Source: Apteryx mantelli (taxonomy: Eukaryota; Chordata; Aves; Apterygiformes; Apterygidae). Taken from it: a DNA stretch of 64,000 nt. The translations under genes and the position numbers were made by a program. The DNA is taken from positions 139,866,288 to 139,930,287 of the forward strand of contig NC_089978.1 in the NCBI RefSeq assembly GCF_036417845.1, in the 5' to 3' direction. This document shows positions 13,590-25,200 of the stretch, piece after piece; within the stretch, counting starts at the first letter, position 1, and each line of letters opens with the position of its first letter. Below the pieces are notes generated by a model that did not search any database, was not told the origin of the DNA, and saw only the letters and a list, made by a program, of their open reading frames with translations.

Positions 13590-14260
13590 ATTTCAGCAGG
13601 GACTTCCATTCTGAGGAAAAATGAGGAAAATGAGGCAGAGAGAGGTATCCAGGAAGCCCTTGAGCAGGACATGCCTCAGCTACCTGAAGCCCACAGTCCA
13701 GACGGGAGGGCAGCCAGTCTGCAAAAGCCACAGAGGGCGAGATGTAAGAAAGCCACTTGTCAAGCAAGAGGCTCCAAGAAACGAACTGTCCTCATTAATC
13801 GTCAGAAAGCTTACGCTGAAGATGTGCAGAGTGTGGAAAGGGCTTCAAGGGGAGCTCTACTGTCTTGAACCATCTGAAAATCCACATGGGAGAAAACACT
13901 TTCGAGTGTTTAGAGTGTGGGAAGAGCTTTAACAGGAAGGCCAACCTCGTGGTGCATGAGAGAGTTCACACAGTAGAGAGGCCCTACAAATGCAAAGAGT
14001 GCGAGAAAAGTTTTGGCCTTAGCTCAAATCTTATTGCTCACTATAAAACCCATGCGAAAAAGAAAGCCTTTTCCTGTGGCATGTGCAACAAAAGTTTCAG
14101 TGGAAGCTCGGCTCTCTTCCAGCATCAGAGAATCCATGTGGATGAAAAGCCCTATCGGTGTGCTGAGTGTGGAAATAGCTTCCGGCTGTGCTCCAACTTC
14201 ATCAAACATCCAAAGATTGATTTGAGAGAGAGACCCAGTGAACACACAGCAGGTAACTAA
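13590..14260 (+). pseudogene. Degenerate C2H2 zinc-finger final exon
   Basis: A polypyrimidine/CAG acceptor (ending about 13592) opens a frame with the acidic linker style of avian KRAB-type zinc-finger genes (13593-13868; ISAGTSILRKNEENEAE, then EALEQDMPQLPEAH), in reading frame with 13572. The fingers follow in another frame: CAECGKGF at 13823, then ECLECGKSF, KCKECEKSF, SCGMCNKSF and RCAECGNSF, spaced by worn H-x5-E-(R/K)-P linkers. An in-frame TGA (13817-13819) sits directly before the first finger and the linker frame is shifted against it, which looks like a small indel. The last finger ends HPKID, where the final zinc-binding His is Asp, and the protein stops at 14260 after five fingers. 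Intact relatives are nuclear DNA-binding transcriptional regulators. The break, the few fingers and the worn linkers point to a decayed gene, though a rescued short product from 13865 cannot be excluded. Confidence 0.7.
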
Positions 14261-16056
14261 GTTAAGATCTGTTGAGTTTTAATTCAAGCTGTACAAACTC
14301 ACAGGGGATGTAGTGGATGCTGATTCCATTCATTCCTAAATGCTTGTCCCTCCTTCCTGTGGCGGGTGGTGTGTTTTTGTTTTGTTTTTCCTCCTTCCTA
14401 TATAATACATCTGTCTCATCATTTGAAGATGTGCCTTGAAAATGCTGAAGTTGAAGTTTAGATTTTGCGTTCCCCGAAGGCTGCCCCAGACTTGAGTCCA
14501 CTAACTCCTGGTTACTAGTGTTTCCTGATGCCCAGCCCTAGGTCTTCATAAGTGCTTAGCCAACAAGATACTCGGCTTAGGAAGGGATTTAAGCTCTGTG
14601 ATTTGGGGCTTTGGTAAGCTGTAGCAGTTAATTTTGTTATATGTGAATAATGTTTCCCACTTTTAATGAAGATTAGCAAAATAGAACCACCAGTAAAGAT
14701 GAAAAGCTTTTCATTGCCTGCACACAAATGCCCTTGCTAACGGAAAGTCTCTTCTGGCCGTCCCTTCTTAATACTATTAGTGTAGTATAAGTTCTCGGGT
14801 AAGGTGATTGCTTAAAGTAGGGAATTTTCTGGATTTTGCAATATTCCATGTTCTTTTAATGACCAGAAATTGTGGCATTAGAAACTTTGTTTTTGTTTTG
14901 TTATATCTTTAGACAGGCAGTCGCTTTATATGTGGTCTAAAAATGATTTAACATTAAATCTTTGGTCTTGTCTGGCCACGCATGGGACTTTTCTGGCTGA
15001 ACAATTAATGGTGTTAGGGCTTTGACCACCAGATCAGGTAAGAGCAAGGCATTTAGACACAAGGCCTAATGAAAAGGACATGTTTTGTGTGAAGTTTTTC
15101 TGTTTTTCTGTTGTTTTTGTTTGTTTGTTTGTTTGTTTTCCCCCTCTTCTGGTTCTAACAAAATTCCTGAGGAGGAGAGCCTTTTATCATAATGAAATTA
15201 TAATTTCAGTATAATTGCAATGGCAAAACTGAATTCCTAATCTAGGTTTGGAGACCTCGTGGTCCATAGATACACAGAGGTGGCTGAGCTAATGAGCAGT
15301 AAAAATGAGACTTCCCCCTTGTAGGGCTTATTTTAACAGTTTTTTAGTTTATATAAAATTTTCTAATTCGCAAGAAGAAAGAACATAGTCTCATTATTAC
15401 CCTGGCAATTTGCCAATAAGAAACATCAAATCAGCTTAAATCTGTGCCTACTTCAAACTAATGTATCCTAACTTATTGTGGAGTAACTATTGCTACTGTA
15501 TCATTGTAATTGAAGCTCCATACTAAAATTGCCTGTATGATCACACATGTGTTCCATTGGCCTTGCGATGTGTGGATTAGGAATTAAATTTGATTTCTGT
15601 ATCTGCTATGATTTCAAAGAAGAGGTTTACATATTATAACTTAAATATGCTTGCTCTATATCTTGGCTTTTTTATTCCTTAACAGCTCCCTTCCTCCTGC
15701 TTTGCTTCCTCCTCCTCCCAGCGCTCCGCCCCCCCCTCCCCAAGGGAGGGTCATGGGTAAAGCATGAGGAAACTTCTAAAGTTTATTGGAGTGCAGGTGA
15801 GAATGATAGTAAAGGAGATATTTTGATTGTAATGAAACCAAATTCTGTAATATTTCAGATGAATGTACCTGCCTAGTCTTTGCTTTGATTTGACTTAGTT
15901 TGGGTCATCAAATGACTTGAATGAAGTTTTATGATTAAAATGTGGATGAGAGGAAGGGTTGTTATTTTCCTTTTCCTTGTGTGAAAGCAGATTTAAAATG
16001 CTGCTGTAGTGACTGGGGATGAAGTGGGCCCTTGACTTTAACGATCCTCCTTTTAG
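14261..16056. other. Spacer between zinc-finger relic and coding-like exons
   Basis: No supported gene was seen. A TTTG-type tract lies at 15113-15139. A possible donor (GTGAG at about 15797) follows a short stretch behind a pyrimidine-rich AG, but the frames between are not protein-like enough to call an exon. Confidence 0.4.
15113..15139. repeat. TTTG microsatellite
   Basis: There are about five tandem TTTG/GTTT units within a T-rich stretch. Confidence 0.8.
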
Positions 16057-16158
16057 ATGCAAACCATTCTGAACTTACATCTCTGCATTATAAAGAACAG
16101 CAAAGATGTGGCACAGAGAAACTTGAGATGGACCACTCGAATCTTATTTTTGAAGAGT
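16057..16158 (+). CDS. Coding-like internal exon, unrecognised protein
   Basis: The acceptor TCCTCCTTTTAG and the donor GTAAGT enclose 102 bp that are open in one frame: two bases completing a codon, 33 codons starting ANHSELTSLHYKEQQ and ending NLIFEE, and one base left over. The leftover phase fits exactly the next exon at 16234. The peptide is hydrophilic and acidic with no recognised domain. The correct phase at both ends plus good splice sites is the reason for calling it; alone it would be weak. It may belong with the downstream coiled-coil exon and perhaps with the zinc-finger exon at 13.6-14.3 kb, but I cannot show that. Confidence 0.45.
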
Positions 16159-16233
16159 GTAAGTATAAAAAGGCTTCTAAATTGCCATTCAGAGTATTTT
16201 TACATTGCAGATATTAACATTCTCTTTGTACAG

Positions 16234-16587
16234 TGAAGAAAATGAGGGAAAACATGGATATGCTTCTTCTGAATCAGCAAAGTCAGCTGCAGGTCCTGCA
16301 AGAAATTCAGAAACAACTGAATAGACTCCTCCCAGGCAATGATCTCATTAATTCAAATGTCTATGGTTTGGGACTCCTGCAAGGACGGCAGGCAGCTGCA
16401 ATGGCATCTCTCTCTCTTTCCCCCTTCTTAATCCCAGCAGTCTCCTTACTGAAAATGCCCATCTTTTATCCCGGTTGTCTGCTCCTGAAATTCCCCCTAC
16501 CTCTCAGCTCCCAGGCTCTCAATTTCCTGCAGCTTCTACAACTTCCTGATCTGCTTTGTGCTATGAATGTATCAAATATGAACAAAT
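16234..16587 (+). CDS. Coding-like exon with coiled-coil segment and probable frameshift
   Basis: The acceptor CTCTTTGTACAG is in phase with the preceding exon. The first half encodes LKKMRENMDMLLLNQQ followed by SQLQVLQEIQKQLNRLL, a Leu/Gln-rich heptad pattern like the C-terminal coiled coil of SANT/Myb-like or zinc-finger nuclear proteins. After a CT run (16406-16417) the original frame turns into an unlikely hydrophobic peptide. Shifting by one base gives PLLNPSSLLTENAHLL, then SAPEIPPTSQLPGSQF, a Ser/Pro-rich tail that looks like real protein and stops at a TGA at 16547-16549. I read this as an indel in the CT run. A possible donor (AAT/GTGAGT) is at 16587/16588. Whether this is a living gene with a sequence error, or a pseudogene, cannot be settled here. 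Confidence 0.45.
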
Positions 16588-17283
16588 GTGAGTACTGTTT
16601 TATAGTGTTTTCTCTCAGACATGTGGTTTCTCTGTTGTAATTGTGAAATTGTACTACCTTTGTGGATGATGACCCTGCACTCAGACTTTGACTTCACTCA
16701 TGTGCATCAGCAAACAGAAGCTGATCAAATCCATTGCTCGTTCTTTCATTGCAGCATGCATAGATTTTGGACAGTAATGTATTTTGTCAAGGCAGCCCAA
16801 GAGATCTTTGTCACTGAGGTGTAGTTAAATAGAACATCCATATATGATACTGTATAAAACTTAAATACTTAAACATATTATTCTGAGATTTAACATATAC
16901 TTGGCTAATTGGACCTCTCCTAACGAGCTGACATTAATGATAAAATCATCAGGGGTGCTTTAAGCAATTCTTATTAAGTCTGTTTTATAAATAAGTCTGT
17001 AAGCAACATGTTTATGTAAAGGTAATTCAGTCTAACAGCACCTCTATTCCAAGTGTCTGTTTATAAAAGCTTCCTTAATTCAAGGAGGCTTTAAATTAGT
17101 TGACCTTTACTGACTCTCAGGCCAGCATCACTAATAAAACTACAAAAAGGGTTTAAAAAAAAAGTATTCGCATCTGCCTTGATCGCCAGAATTTCATGAG
17201 GAAATGCCACCTTGAGTTATAGAACACTTGCTCATTTCCTCAAAGCTGTCCTCACTTAAATCTGTTTTCAGATATTCCATCAT
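16588..17283. other. Non-coding spacer
   Basis: AT-rich DNA with no supported feature, ending at the junction with the truncated CR1. If the exon at 16234 is terminal, this would be 3' UTR. Confidence 0.4.
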
Positions 17284-17980
17284 ACCTGCTGGAAAGCAGC
17301 TCTGCGGAGAAGGACCTGGGAGTGCTGGTGGGCACGAAGTTAAGCATGAGGCAGCAATGTGCCCTTGTGGCCAAGAAGGCCAGTGGTCTCCTGGGGGGGT
17401 GCATCAGGAAGAGTGTTGCCAGCAGGTGGAGGGAGGTGATCCTCCCCCTCTACTCAGCCCTGGTGAGGCCCCATCTGGAGTACTGCGTCCAGTTCTGGGC
17501 TCCCCAGTACAAGAGGGATGTGGCACTACTGGAACAAGTCCAGCGAAGGGCTACAAAGATGATTAGGGGACTGGAACATCTCTCTTATGAGGAAAGGCTG
17601 AGAGAGCTTGGCCTGTTTAGGCTGGAGAAGAGAAGGCTGAGAGGAGATCTTATCAACGTGTACAAGTATCTGAAGGGAGGGTGTTGAGAGGATGGGACCA
17701 GACTCTTTTCTGTGGTGCCGAGCGACAGGACGCGAGGCAACAGGCACAAACTGAAACACAGACACTTCCATCTGAACATGAGGAAATCTTTTTCACTGTG
17801 AGGGTGACAGAGCACTGGAACAGGTTGCCCAGAGAGGTTGTGGAGTCTCCTTCTCTGGAGATATTCAAAACCCGCCTGGACGCAATCCTCCACAACGTGC
17901 TCTAGGTGACCCTGCTTGAGCAGGGGGGGTTGGACCAGATGATCTCCAGAGGTCCCTTCCAACCTCAGCGATTCTGTGAT
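17284..17980 (+). mobile_element. 5'-truncated CR1 LINE (3' end of ORF2 and tail)
   Basis: About 700 bp match the last part of the full-length CR1 at 33.1-37.6 kb, starting at ACCTGCTGGAAAGCAGC and ending in the CR1 3' terminus (CCTTCCAACCTCAGCGATTCTGTGAT). It encodes the C-terminal end of the CR1 ORF2 protein after the reverse transcriptase core, with [20 protein letters not shown] and [20 protein letters not shown] clearly readable. Breaks include a TGA at 17685-17687 and a frame shift near 17790. 5' truncation is the rule for CR1 and reflects incomplete target-primed reverse transcription. The copy cannot move by itself. Confidence 0.95.
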
Positions 17981-20797
17981 ACCCTACTGGGTTATTGCAT
18001 GTTGACTGTTATGTATTAGCTCATTAGGGGTAGAAGTGGGGTAAATAATTACTGACTTGGTGCATCTGAGCTTCTCAGCATCCCCCCATCTTGTAAAATC
18101 TGCAGGGGGAAACGTGATATTTGTCTGCCTCTGCAGGACTGTGGCATGGGGCCTTTTAAGGTTAGTAATGGTAGTATGTTAAGAAGGGTTAGTTCTTTTT
18201 ATCCTCTTGTTTCTGTCTGTGACACAGGCTAGTTGTTGTGTCAGACCCTTTGAGCTTCCAGAGTGCAACAAAGCTAATTATGATTCACCTTTGCTGGAGA
18301 GCTGCTTGGATAAAGAAACTTTGCGACTTGGGCCTACATCAAACAGAATCTTGCTCTTGAGCTTCTGTTGTGTGTATTTTGTTTGGTTTTGTTTTGTTTT
18401 TTAAGATGCCTTGTTGAAAGTATGCATGGTTACCACCTAACAAAATATGATTTGTATTTTAAGAATGGGAAGCATTACTTCTCTTAACAAGTAATCTGGT
18501 TGGTGATATTCAGTGCAATGATGTCAGATTCTGGCCCAAAGATAAAACACTGTGGGATCAGGCATGACTGTTTTTCTTTTCATGTGAGCACAGATTGTGA
18601 AGAATCACACACTAGTTCTTATTATGTAGACTTCTGTAGTAGTCTTAAGTCATTAAGACATTCATTTAAGCTAAATTGAGAGTGAGGTCTTAAAGGGCAT
18701 TTCCTTCAAAGTGAACTTGTACTAAACTGCTTGAGTTGTTTTCCATCAACTGAGCACAATCAAACTGAATTGTGTGGCTTGAGACTTATGAGCTACAATA
18801 AGAGTTGCTAACAACCTATGCAAACTGTAGGATACTGTTTACAATTTCTTGCATGTTTAGTTTGCTTTTGTTTAGAAGTGGGGTTCCCTCCTCAAAGTAA
18901 TGGTTAAAGTTTGTATTTGAATATTGAACATCTTAAAAACACTAAAAAATGCATTTTTGGTTAGAAATGAATCTTTGCTGAGCTTCTGTCCTTTATAAAA
19001 GAGCACCTGTGCTTGGCGTCTGATACCTGAACTCACCTACTCTACTCTATGCCCCTTCTCTAGCTCTTCCTGTTTTTCTCCTCTCTTTCCCTTTTCCTGC
19101 GTCTAAGTACCTCCTTACATTTTTGCCTTCTGAAACTTCTTCAGAAGAAGACATAACTAAGTCTGCCACTTTGGCAACTTGGACCAGGTAGAAGGAATCT
19201 CTTCCTGGAGACCATAATAAGCCTGCCAGGCCTCTTACCTCTCAGGTGAGTCTGTATATATGATGTTTCTCTTCCTGGCAGGCTCAGGAGCAGTTCAGAA
19301 CAAACCTGGGACAAGCTACATCCTTTCACGCTGGTGTACTCTACTGCTTATCTTGGATCCCATCTGAAGCTCAGGGAAAGTCCTGCAAGACTTCTGAGCT
19401 GCAAGTTCGTTGAGGGTTGGAGGAAGGGGTAGAATGGAGGAGCACAAGAAACCATCACACTTCCTATTTTTCGATTACCTCTCTACTCTTCCAGAATGGA
19501 AGCTGGAAATCTCTTCCTCCTCCTATCCTCCCAAGCACTTGATTTTTAGAAGCATCTCTGATGCTTAAACAACAACAACAAAAAAGCCTTTACCCAGATA
19601 GGGTGAGGTTTTGGGGCTTCCTGCCCATTTTGGAAGGTGTTTAGAATGCTTCCTGCATCCTTCACTTCCTTGCAGTGCTCTGGCCCTGATGTAAAATGGT
19701 GGATGTTTGGGTGTGGCAATATTTGATAGACTACCAGGGATACTGGAGAGCTTTGCAGTGTTCAGGAAGGCCTAAGAGGATACCACAAATGCTCCCCTAG
19801 TCAACTATGAGTCTGTGGTCTGTACAGGTAATGTGACTGGATGGCATGTAGACAAGTAAAGGATACTGGAGGAGATACAGTCCTCTCTAACAGTTGTAGG
19901 TGGAACAAACTGGAGCTTGGAGGTTTAGTATCCTAAATCATGTCAGTCCACTTCTGAGGCATGTTCAAAGACAATCAAATGTCTGTATGTGAGGAAAAGG
20001 GCTTGAATTAATTCCATACTCGCTATTAGAGTTCTGCAGGCAGGAAAGTCTACTTTCAGTCTGCTTGCTGAAGGACAAATCTATTAAAACAGCCTGTTTT
20101 CAGCCATGGGAAGGAAGTGGGAATCTAAGATCATATTTATGTATTTCCATTCTATCTTAAATGATGGTAGCTCAGGAACTTGGCACCAGTGAAAAATGTG
20201 TTTCTAAATACAACTGCTCTCACTGCTTTAGTGCTGCTGGAGGGGGACAGTGCTCTTCCCAGTAAAGTGTTGGAGGAGAGCAGAACTGCCATGCCTGTAA
20301 AGTTCTTAGAGACCAGTGAGTCCTGAGAAGAGAGGAGTTGTGCTGGAGAAGAGGAGGAGGAAGGGGTTCTAGCACCCCTTTGTGCATGGGGTGCTAGACA
20401 TGAAGTCCTCTGTGCATGGGGCCTGGCTCCCAAGCAGGACCAATTGGGATGCAGTGGAGAGAGAGAAAAGGGAAGGAACTGTCCCGAAACATCATCTTTC
20501 CTGAAGGTCTCTCAGCTCTTTGTGCATTTGTTATGCAGAGAAAAACTCTGCATACTTTTTTGCATATCCAATGCTGGTTGGGAAGTGCATGCATTGCTCT
20601 AGTAAATGTGCAAAGCAAAAATACAGTATCCAGTATTAAAGAGATGTGAGGAGACTTCATAATCAGAGGGAACTATGTCAAAATTGATGTAGCTGCTGTG
20701 GTGTTTGAGAAAAGATTCCCTCGGAACTGCTGAGTTTTAGGGCACCACATACCCTAGAGCATACCCATGCTTGCTCTTTTCACTGTTGTATTTTCTA

Positions 20798-20833
<36 letters not shown>

Positions 20834-21449
20834 ATTTTTTTTACTCTTCCTTTTTCCCCCATTCCACATAATTTCTCTCATTGTACTGTCTCTCTGGATT
20901 TTGCTTCTTCTAGAGAAGCAAAAATGTCCATCTGCAGTGATAAGTCAGTTGTATAATTCCATTCCTACAGTTCAAGTAAATACGTATCAGAACTGCTTTC
21001 AGAGCTAGCTTACCCCATGACTGGAAAGGGTACTTTTGTTATACTGCATAGTTAATCCTAAGAGTGTAGCTGGGAAGCTGAATGCAGTAATGAGAATCTC
21101 ATTCTCTCTCAAAGTTTATTATGGGGATTACAGGAAAAGTGAGCTATTCGGGGTTCAGCACTCTTTTCTATTGCTAAGTTCCTTGGAGTCTGCTCAGCTT
21201 CAGCTGAGTAAAGGGTGTTTCTGTCACTGAAGACCATTCTCGTAGTTTTCTTGCCTGATGAGTTCAGAGGATTTCTTCTATTTTGTCCAAAACTCCTCCT
21301 TGGTGAAGTCCATAGCTGTATCACCAACGACACTAGTACCTACAGGAAAGAGCATTGTCACTGATCAGGCTTATGCTGAGTGAGTAATCCTGCTGCTTGG
21401 TCACGAGCAGCATAAATACTGTCATCGGTGTAGTAGTGTCACAGTTAAC
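17981..21449. other. Intergenic, no supported gene
   Basis: There are short chance frames only. A GT microsatellite lies at 20801-20830. No splice-consistent coding exon was found. Confidence 0.45.
20801..20830. repeat. GT dinucleotide microsatellite (15 units)
   Basis: Uninterrupted GT repeats, 15 units, followed by a T-rich stretch. Such tracts can adopt Z-DNA and vary in length. Confidence 0.95.
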
Positions 21450-21459
21450 TGTTACCAAA

Positions 21460-21507
21460 AGGCCCCAGACAAGAAAGAGCCTCAAAGGGAGAGGAAATGG
21501 GGGGAAC
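21460..21507 (+). mobile_element. ERV internal remnant with polypurine tract, copy B
   Basis: These 48 bp end in the purine tract AAAGGGAGAGGAAATGGGGG plus AAC directly before the LTR. The segment matches 8766-8813 with two differences. Three bases upstream lies an extra TGTTACC (21450-21456), the same heptamer that begins the LTR, which may be all that is left of the 5' LTR. Confidence 0.75.
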
Positions 21508-22043
21508 TGTTACCAGCTCGGACAAGAAGGAGTCTCAACAGGAGCCTCAGACAAACATACCCAAGGACACAGGTGCAGCTGGGAATGATACATCCTGAAA
21601 AAGTACAGATAAACCAGCAGAAGGCAGTTGGAGCCAAGATTAGGACCAAGACAGCTTTTCTCAAACAAGGAAGCAGGCCAAGTTGAGACCATGTATGGAA
21701 AAGTAGAGCAAAGTTCATGGCAAGACGCTGAGTGACACCTCTTCTGACACCACTAGGGACCACCAGAGACCCCCACAGAAAACCACCAGAGACTCAGACC
21801 ACATGCATAATGATTATGTAAATGTAGTAATTAGTTCTAAGAAATAGAATGAATATGTATAATCGTTCCTGGAACTTTAATGCATATGTATATGATAGAG
21901 CAATATAAACTTTAGATGATGCGACACACGGTGTGCATGTTGGGTGGAGCTATCCCCCGTGCACCCGGTGCCGTAATAAAGAGAATGCCTGCTTCTTAAT
22001 GCTACATTGGTGTTGAGGAGTTTTTCTCCCGATTTTGGTGACA
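21508..22043 (+). mobile_element. Endogenous retrovirus LTR, copy B (plus orientation)
   Basis: A 536-bp LTR runs from TGTTACC to GGTGACA. The promoter element AATATAAAC lies near 21902 and AATAAA near 21976, followed by a short transcribed end and U5. It reads as identical to copy A at 8230-8765 after reverse complementing. The polypurine tract on its 5' side marks it as a 3' LTR. No target-site duplication is evident around the visible unit, and no retroviral coding region remains. The family (class II versus ERVL) cannot be fixed by eye. Confidence 0.88.
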
Positions 22044-22235
22044 GTAGAGAGCAGTACTTAGCTGACCTAGCTGTGTCTCTGGTCCTGTTTTATGTAAAGA
22101 GGTATAAAAGAAAGGTAGGCAGAGGAGGTGACGAGAAGGAAAGGAGAATGAGAGAGACTGTGTAGGATCTTAACAGATAATGGATGCAAGAGATGAAGAA
22201 AAAGGAAAAATACCAAAAAATGATACATTAAAAAA

Positions 22236-22261
22236 GAAAGAAAGAAATCTATCTTTCTTTC
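22236..22261. repeat. Short inverted repeat of GAAA/TTTC
   Basis: A 10-bp perfect stem, GAAAGAAAGA with TCTTTCTTTC, surrounds a 6-base loop. It arises from microsatellite-like sequence and has no known role. Confidence 0.7.
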
Positions 22262-25200
22262 CATCTTGTCACCTGGCTTCTTTCTTCGCTGTGGGACTGT
22301 TTCAAAACAATCTCTGATCTCTTATGTTTATTCTGGACCATCTTGGCACTATTGTTGACCTTTCCTTAATGTTTGCAGAGTACCAGCAACATAGTAATCC
22401 TTCAATCCCTCTATCAGTTTCTCTGCCAGCAAATCCAAGCTTGGCCCACCCTGCAATCTTTGCCTGTTGTCCTCACTAAACACTTGGATATTGCAATATC
22501 AAGAAAATAAAGGAATTGTGAGAAGATCCTCAAGCATGCTGGATTCTTTCTGGACACAGAGCTATCTAACAAGGAACAACAACAACAAGAAAAGTACATT
22601 TAGCCCTAATGGCAACAGTTTTCCATAATAAATTAATAACAGCATTCTTGTTGATTTCATTCCCACATTTTTTCTCTCTGTTATTATTTTAATGGATAAC
22701 TTCCACCAGCATTTCTCAGTCCATTGGTGATTTATCTGGAAATCAGAAAGAACCTTAATGCCGATCTGTGAATGACCACTGAGAATCCTTCAGAAAGAGT
22801 GGTCAACTGTTTTGGACTCAACAGCTCTGGGATTTGTATCCCTATGCGAGTTTCCAGCTTCAGCCTGTGCTAGGGTATGTAAGTTTTTGTACTTTCTTCT
22901 AGTCCTGCATCCTGACTGCAAAACTGCCCAAAAATCCTGGGGTACTTCTCAGTTCTGTTGTTATAATGTTGTGTTCTATTCAACTCTGTCAAACAGGACA
23001 AAATATGAACTATTTCTTCTTATTGCACTTCTTCTATTTGCCGAAACTCTGATAACAGCTTATTCATCCAGCTTTAAGTTGCACTGTACAGGCAAAGACT
23101 AACTGGCAATATGTGGCTGTCATTTCACATTGCTTTGTATGTGTTATCCATTTCTGTTCAGTCGCTAAAGTTTGGGCTTAACATCTCATCATTTCACCTC
23201 TGCATTTTACTTATATGATACTGGATATTTTTCACCCTACTTACTATTGGACTTACTAACACTTTTCTGATGTATGCAATGTTTTTTCATGGGTGAGTGA
23301 TTTGTGTTTTTTTTTTTTTTTTTTTTTTAAATCATGCTCTGGAGAACACAGTTTTGTTAATCAAGGTGAACTACACTTAAATTAAAATATGCTGGAATGA
23401 GTACCAGCTGACCTTGAGGGCCTACTCCAGCCCTATTTTCTCTCAGGTTCCTACAAGCTCAAAGGAGAAAAACAAGCAGAACTGAGACAATGTGTAACAC
23501 AAGACTCAGTGACCTACCTGCCTCCAAGGATGAGTGTTGCACATTATTTTGTAACTGAAACACCTTCATCCTCATCAGCGTCTGTCCTAACATTTGTGGG
23601 CCTGCATTGACCTGATAGACAACCTGCTGTCCTTACAGTGTTTTCTGAGTTGTCAAACTTGATTTCACCTTTATGAATGTGTTAAAGGAAATGCATAAAA
23701 ACCCTACTGAATTTAGCAGAATCTTACCAGCATTAAACTACTGTAGGAGGAAGGTGATGCCTGTCATATGTTACTGGTGTATATGTATCATATATTACTA
23801 CTGTGTATGTTACTATTTCCTATTCTTTGTACATATTCTAGCTGTGTATTGCAGTGCTCTACTGCTGTAACTACTACAGCAAAACTCGTAGCTGGTTTAG
23901 GCCCTTTTGCTAAGCTCTACTGTTATTTAATAAAAGTGACAGGTCCTGTTTTGAAGAGAAAGCTGTTCTTTACAGACTTTTTAATCCAAAAACAATGATA
24001 AAAGAAGAAAATGTAAGGAAAATGTGCATTTTTCCCTGTGTGTACGAAAAGGTGAAGAAAAGGAAGTGATGGAAGCAATAGAAGGCCGCATGGGAAGAGC
24101 AGTCCCCAGAAACCTAAGATGCATAGGGGAAAAAACAGGAGATGTTGTGTATTGCATAGGGGCAGCTGAAGAGGAAAGTACAAGTGAACTGCTGGCTACT
24201 CCAGTAATAGGTACATCTTGCCTGTGCTGGTGGCTCCTTTTTGGTAGTCCTATTACAGCCTGGGCATTAAAAAGTAGTATGCAGAAAACAGTTCCATTGG
24301 AGGACAAGTGATCCCAGCTCTCAGTGCATTCATAGAAATTAACTCTTTGTCAGAAACAATTTGATTTTGATGAATTCCTGTGGAGAGGTTTCAAAAGCTG
24401 ATTGGTGACTTGCAGTTTGTCTCCCTGATGGCTCAGGCATTGTCCTGGGGTTTTAAGGCTCTAAGGGTCCTTGGCTCAGAGATGTTCTTCTGCTGAACTC
24501 TTCAGGTCTGTCCAAATTTATTTGCAGATCCTCTTTCCCTGATAATATCATCTCTCTTCCCAAATCGCTCTGATTCCCTTCTTGGCTTCCTGTCTCTGTC
24601 CAAAGCAACTTCAGGGTCATTATCCTTGCTGATAAGGTAATATGGAACTTTAATTCTATTTACTCTTGAAGCTTATGGTTGCATCAGTTGGAGGGAGGGC
24701 AGGTAAATGTGTGCTTGGATACAGGTTACAAATCTTAGTAATTGAAATTATCACAGCACAGAGGCAACTGAAGTAGGTTGACTCATTGCCCTTTTCCTAC
24801 CCTAAGGGGCAGCTGGGTGCCAAACTCCCATTTGCAAAGCAGTGAACACTAGATGCATTCTAGGTTGGGGATCTGGGCTTCTTTTCTAATCTAGCTGTAT
24901 CTCTGCTTAGGAAGCTTTGTACCATTTCATGTCAGCACAACTGAAGTGGTAGAGCATCCTTGAGCTACGTTTGAGCTGACATGTGGCCTACATCTGCTTT
25001 TCAGGCTCTGAACAAGTCTCTTGCATCTCTCTTGCTCATTCTTAGAACTTGTCTCATAAGGCTTTGTTGCCAGTGCTTTTTCTACAATGCAGCTGAAGGC
25101 AGTGAAAGAAAACTTCCATTTTTGCAGGTAGTGTCCACATAGGATCCCAAATGGTGTAAAATATGCCACTTGGGGTCTGCTGTGGCACAAGGAGTTTAAC

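Noticed and set aside
24024..24311. 95-codon plus-strand frame, mildly protein-like
   Set aside because: No recognised domain, no clear acceptor and donor pair around it, and no partner exon in phase.
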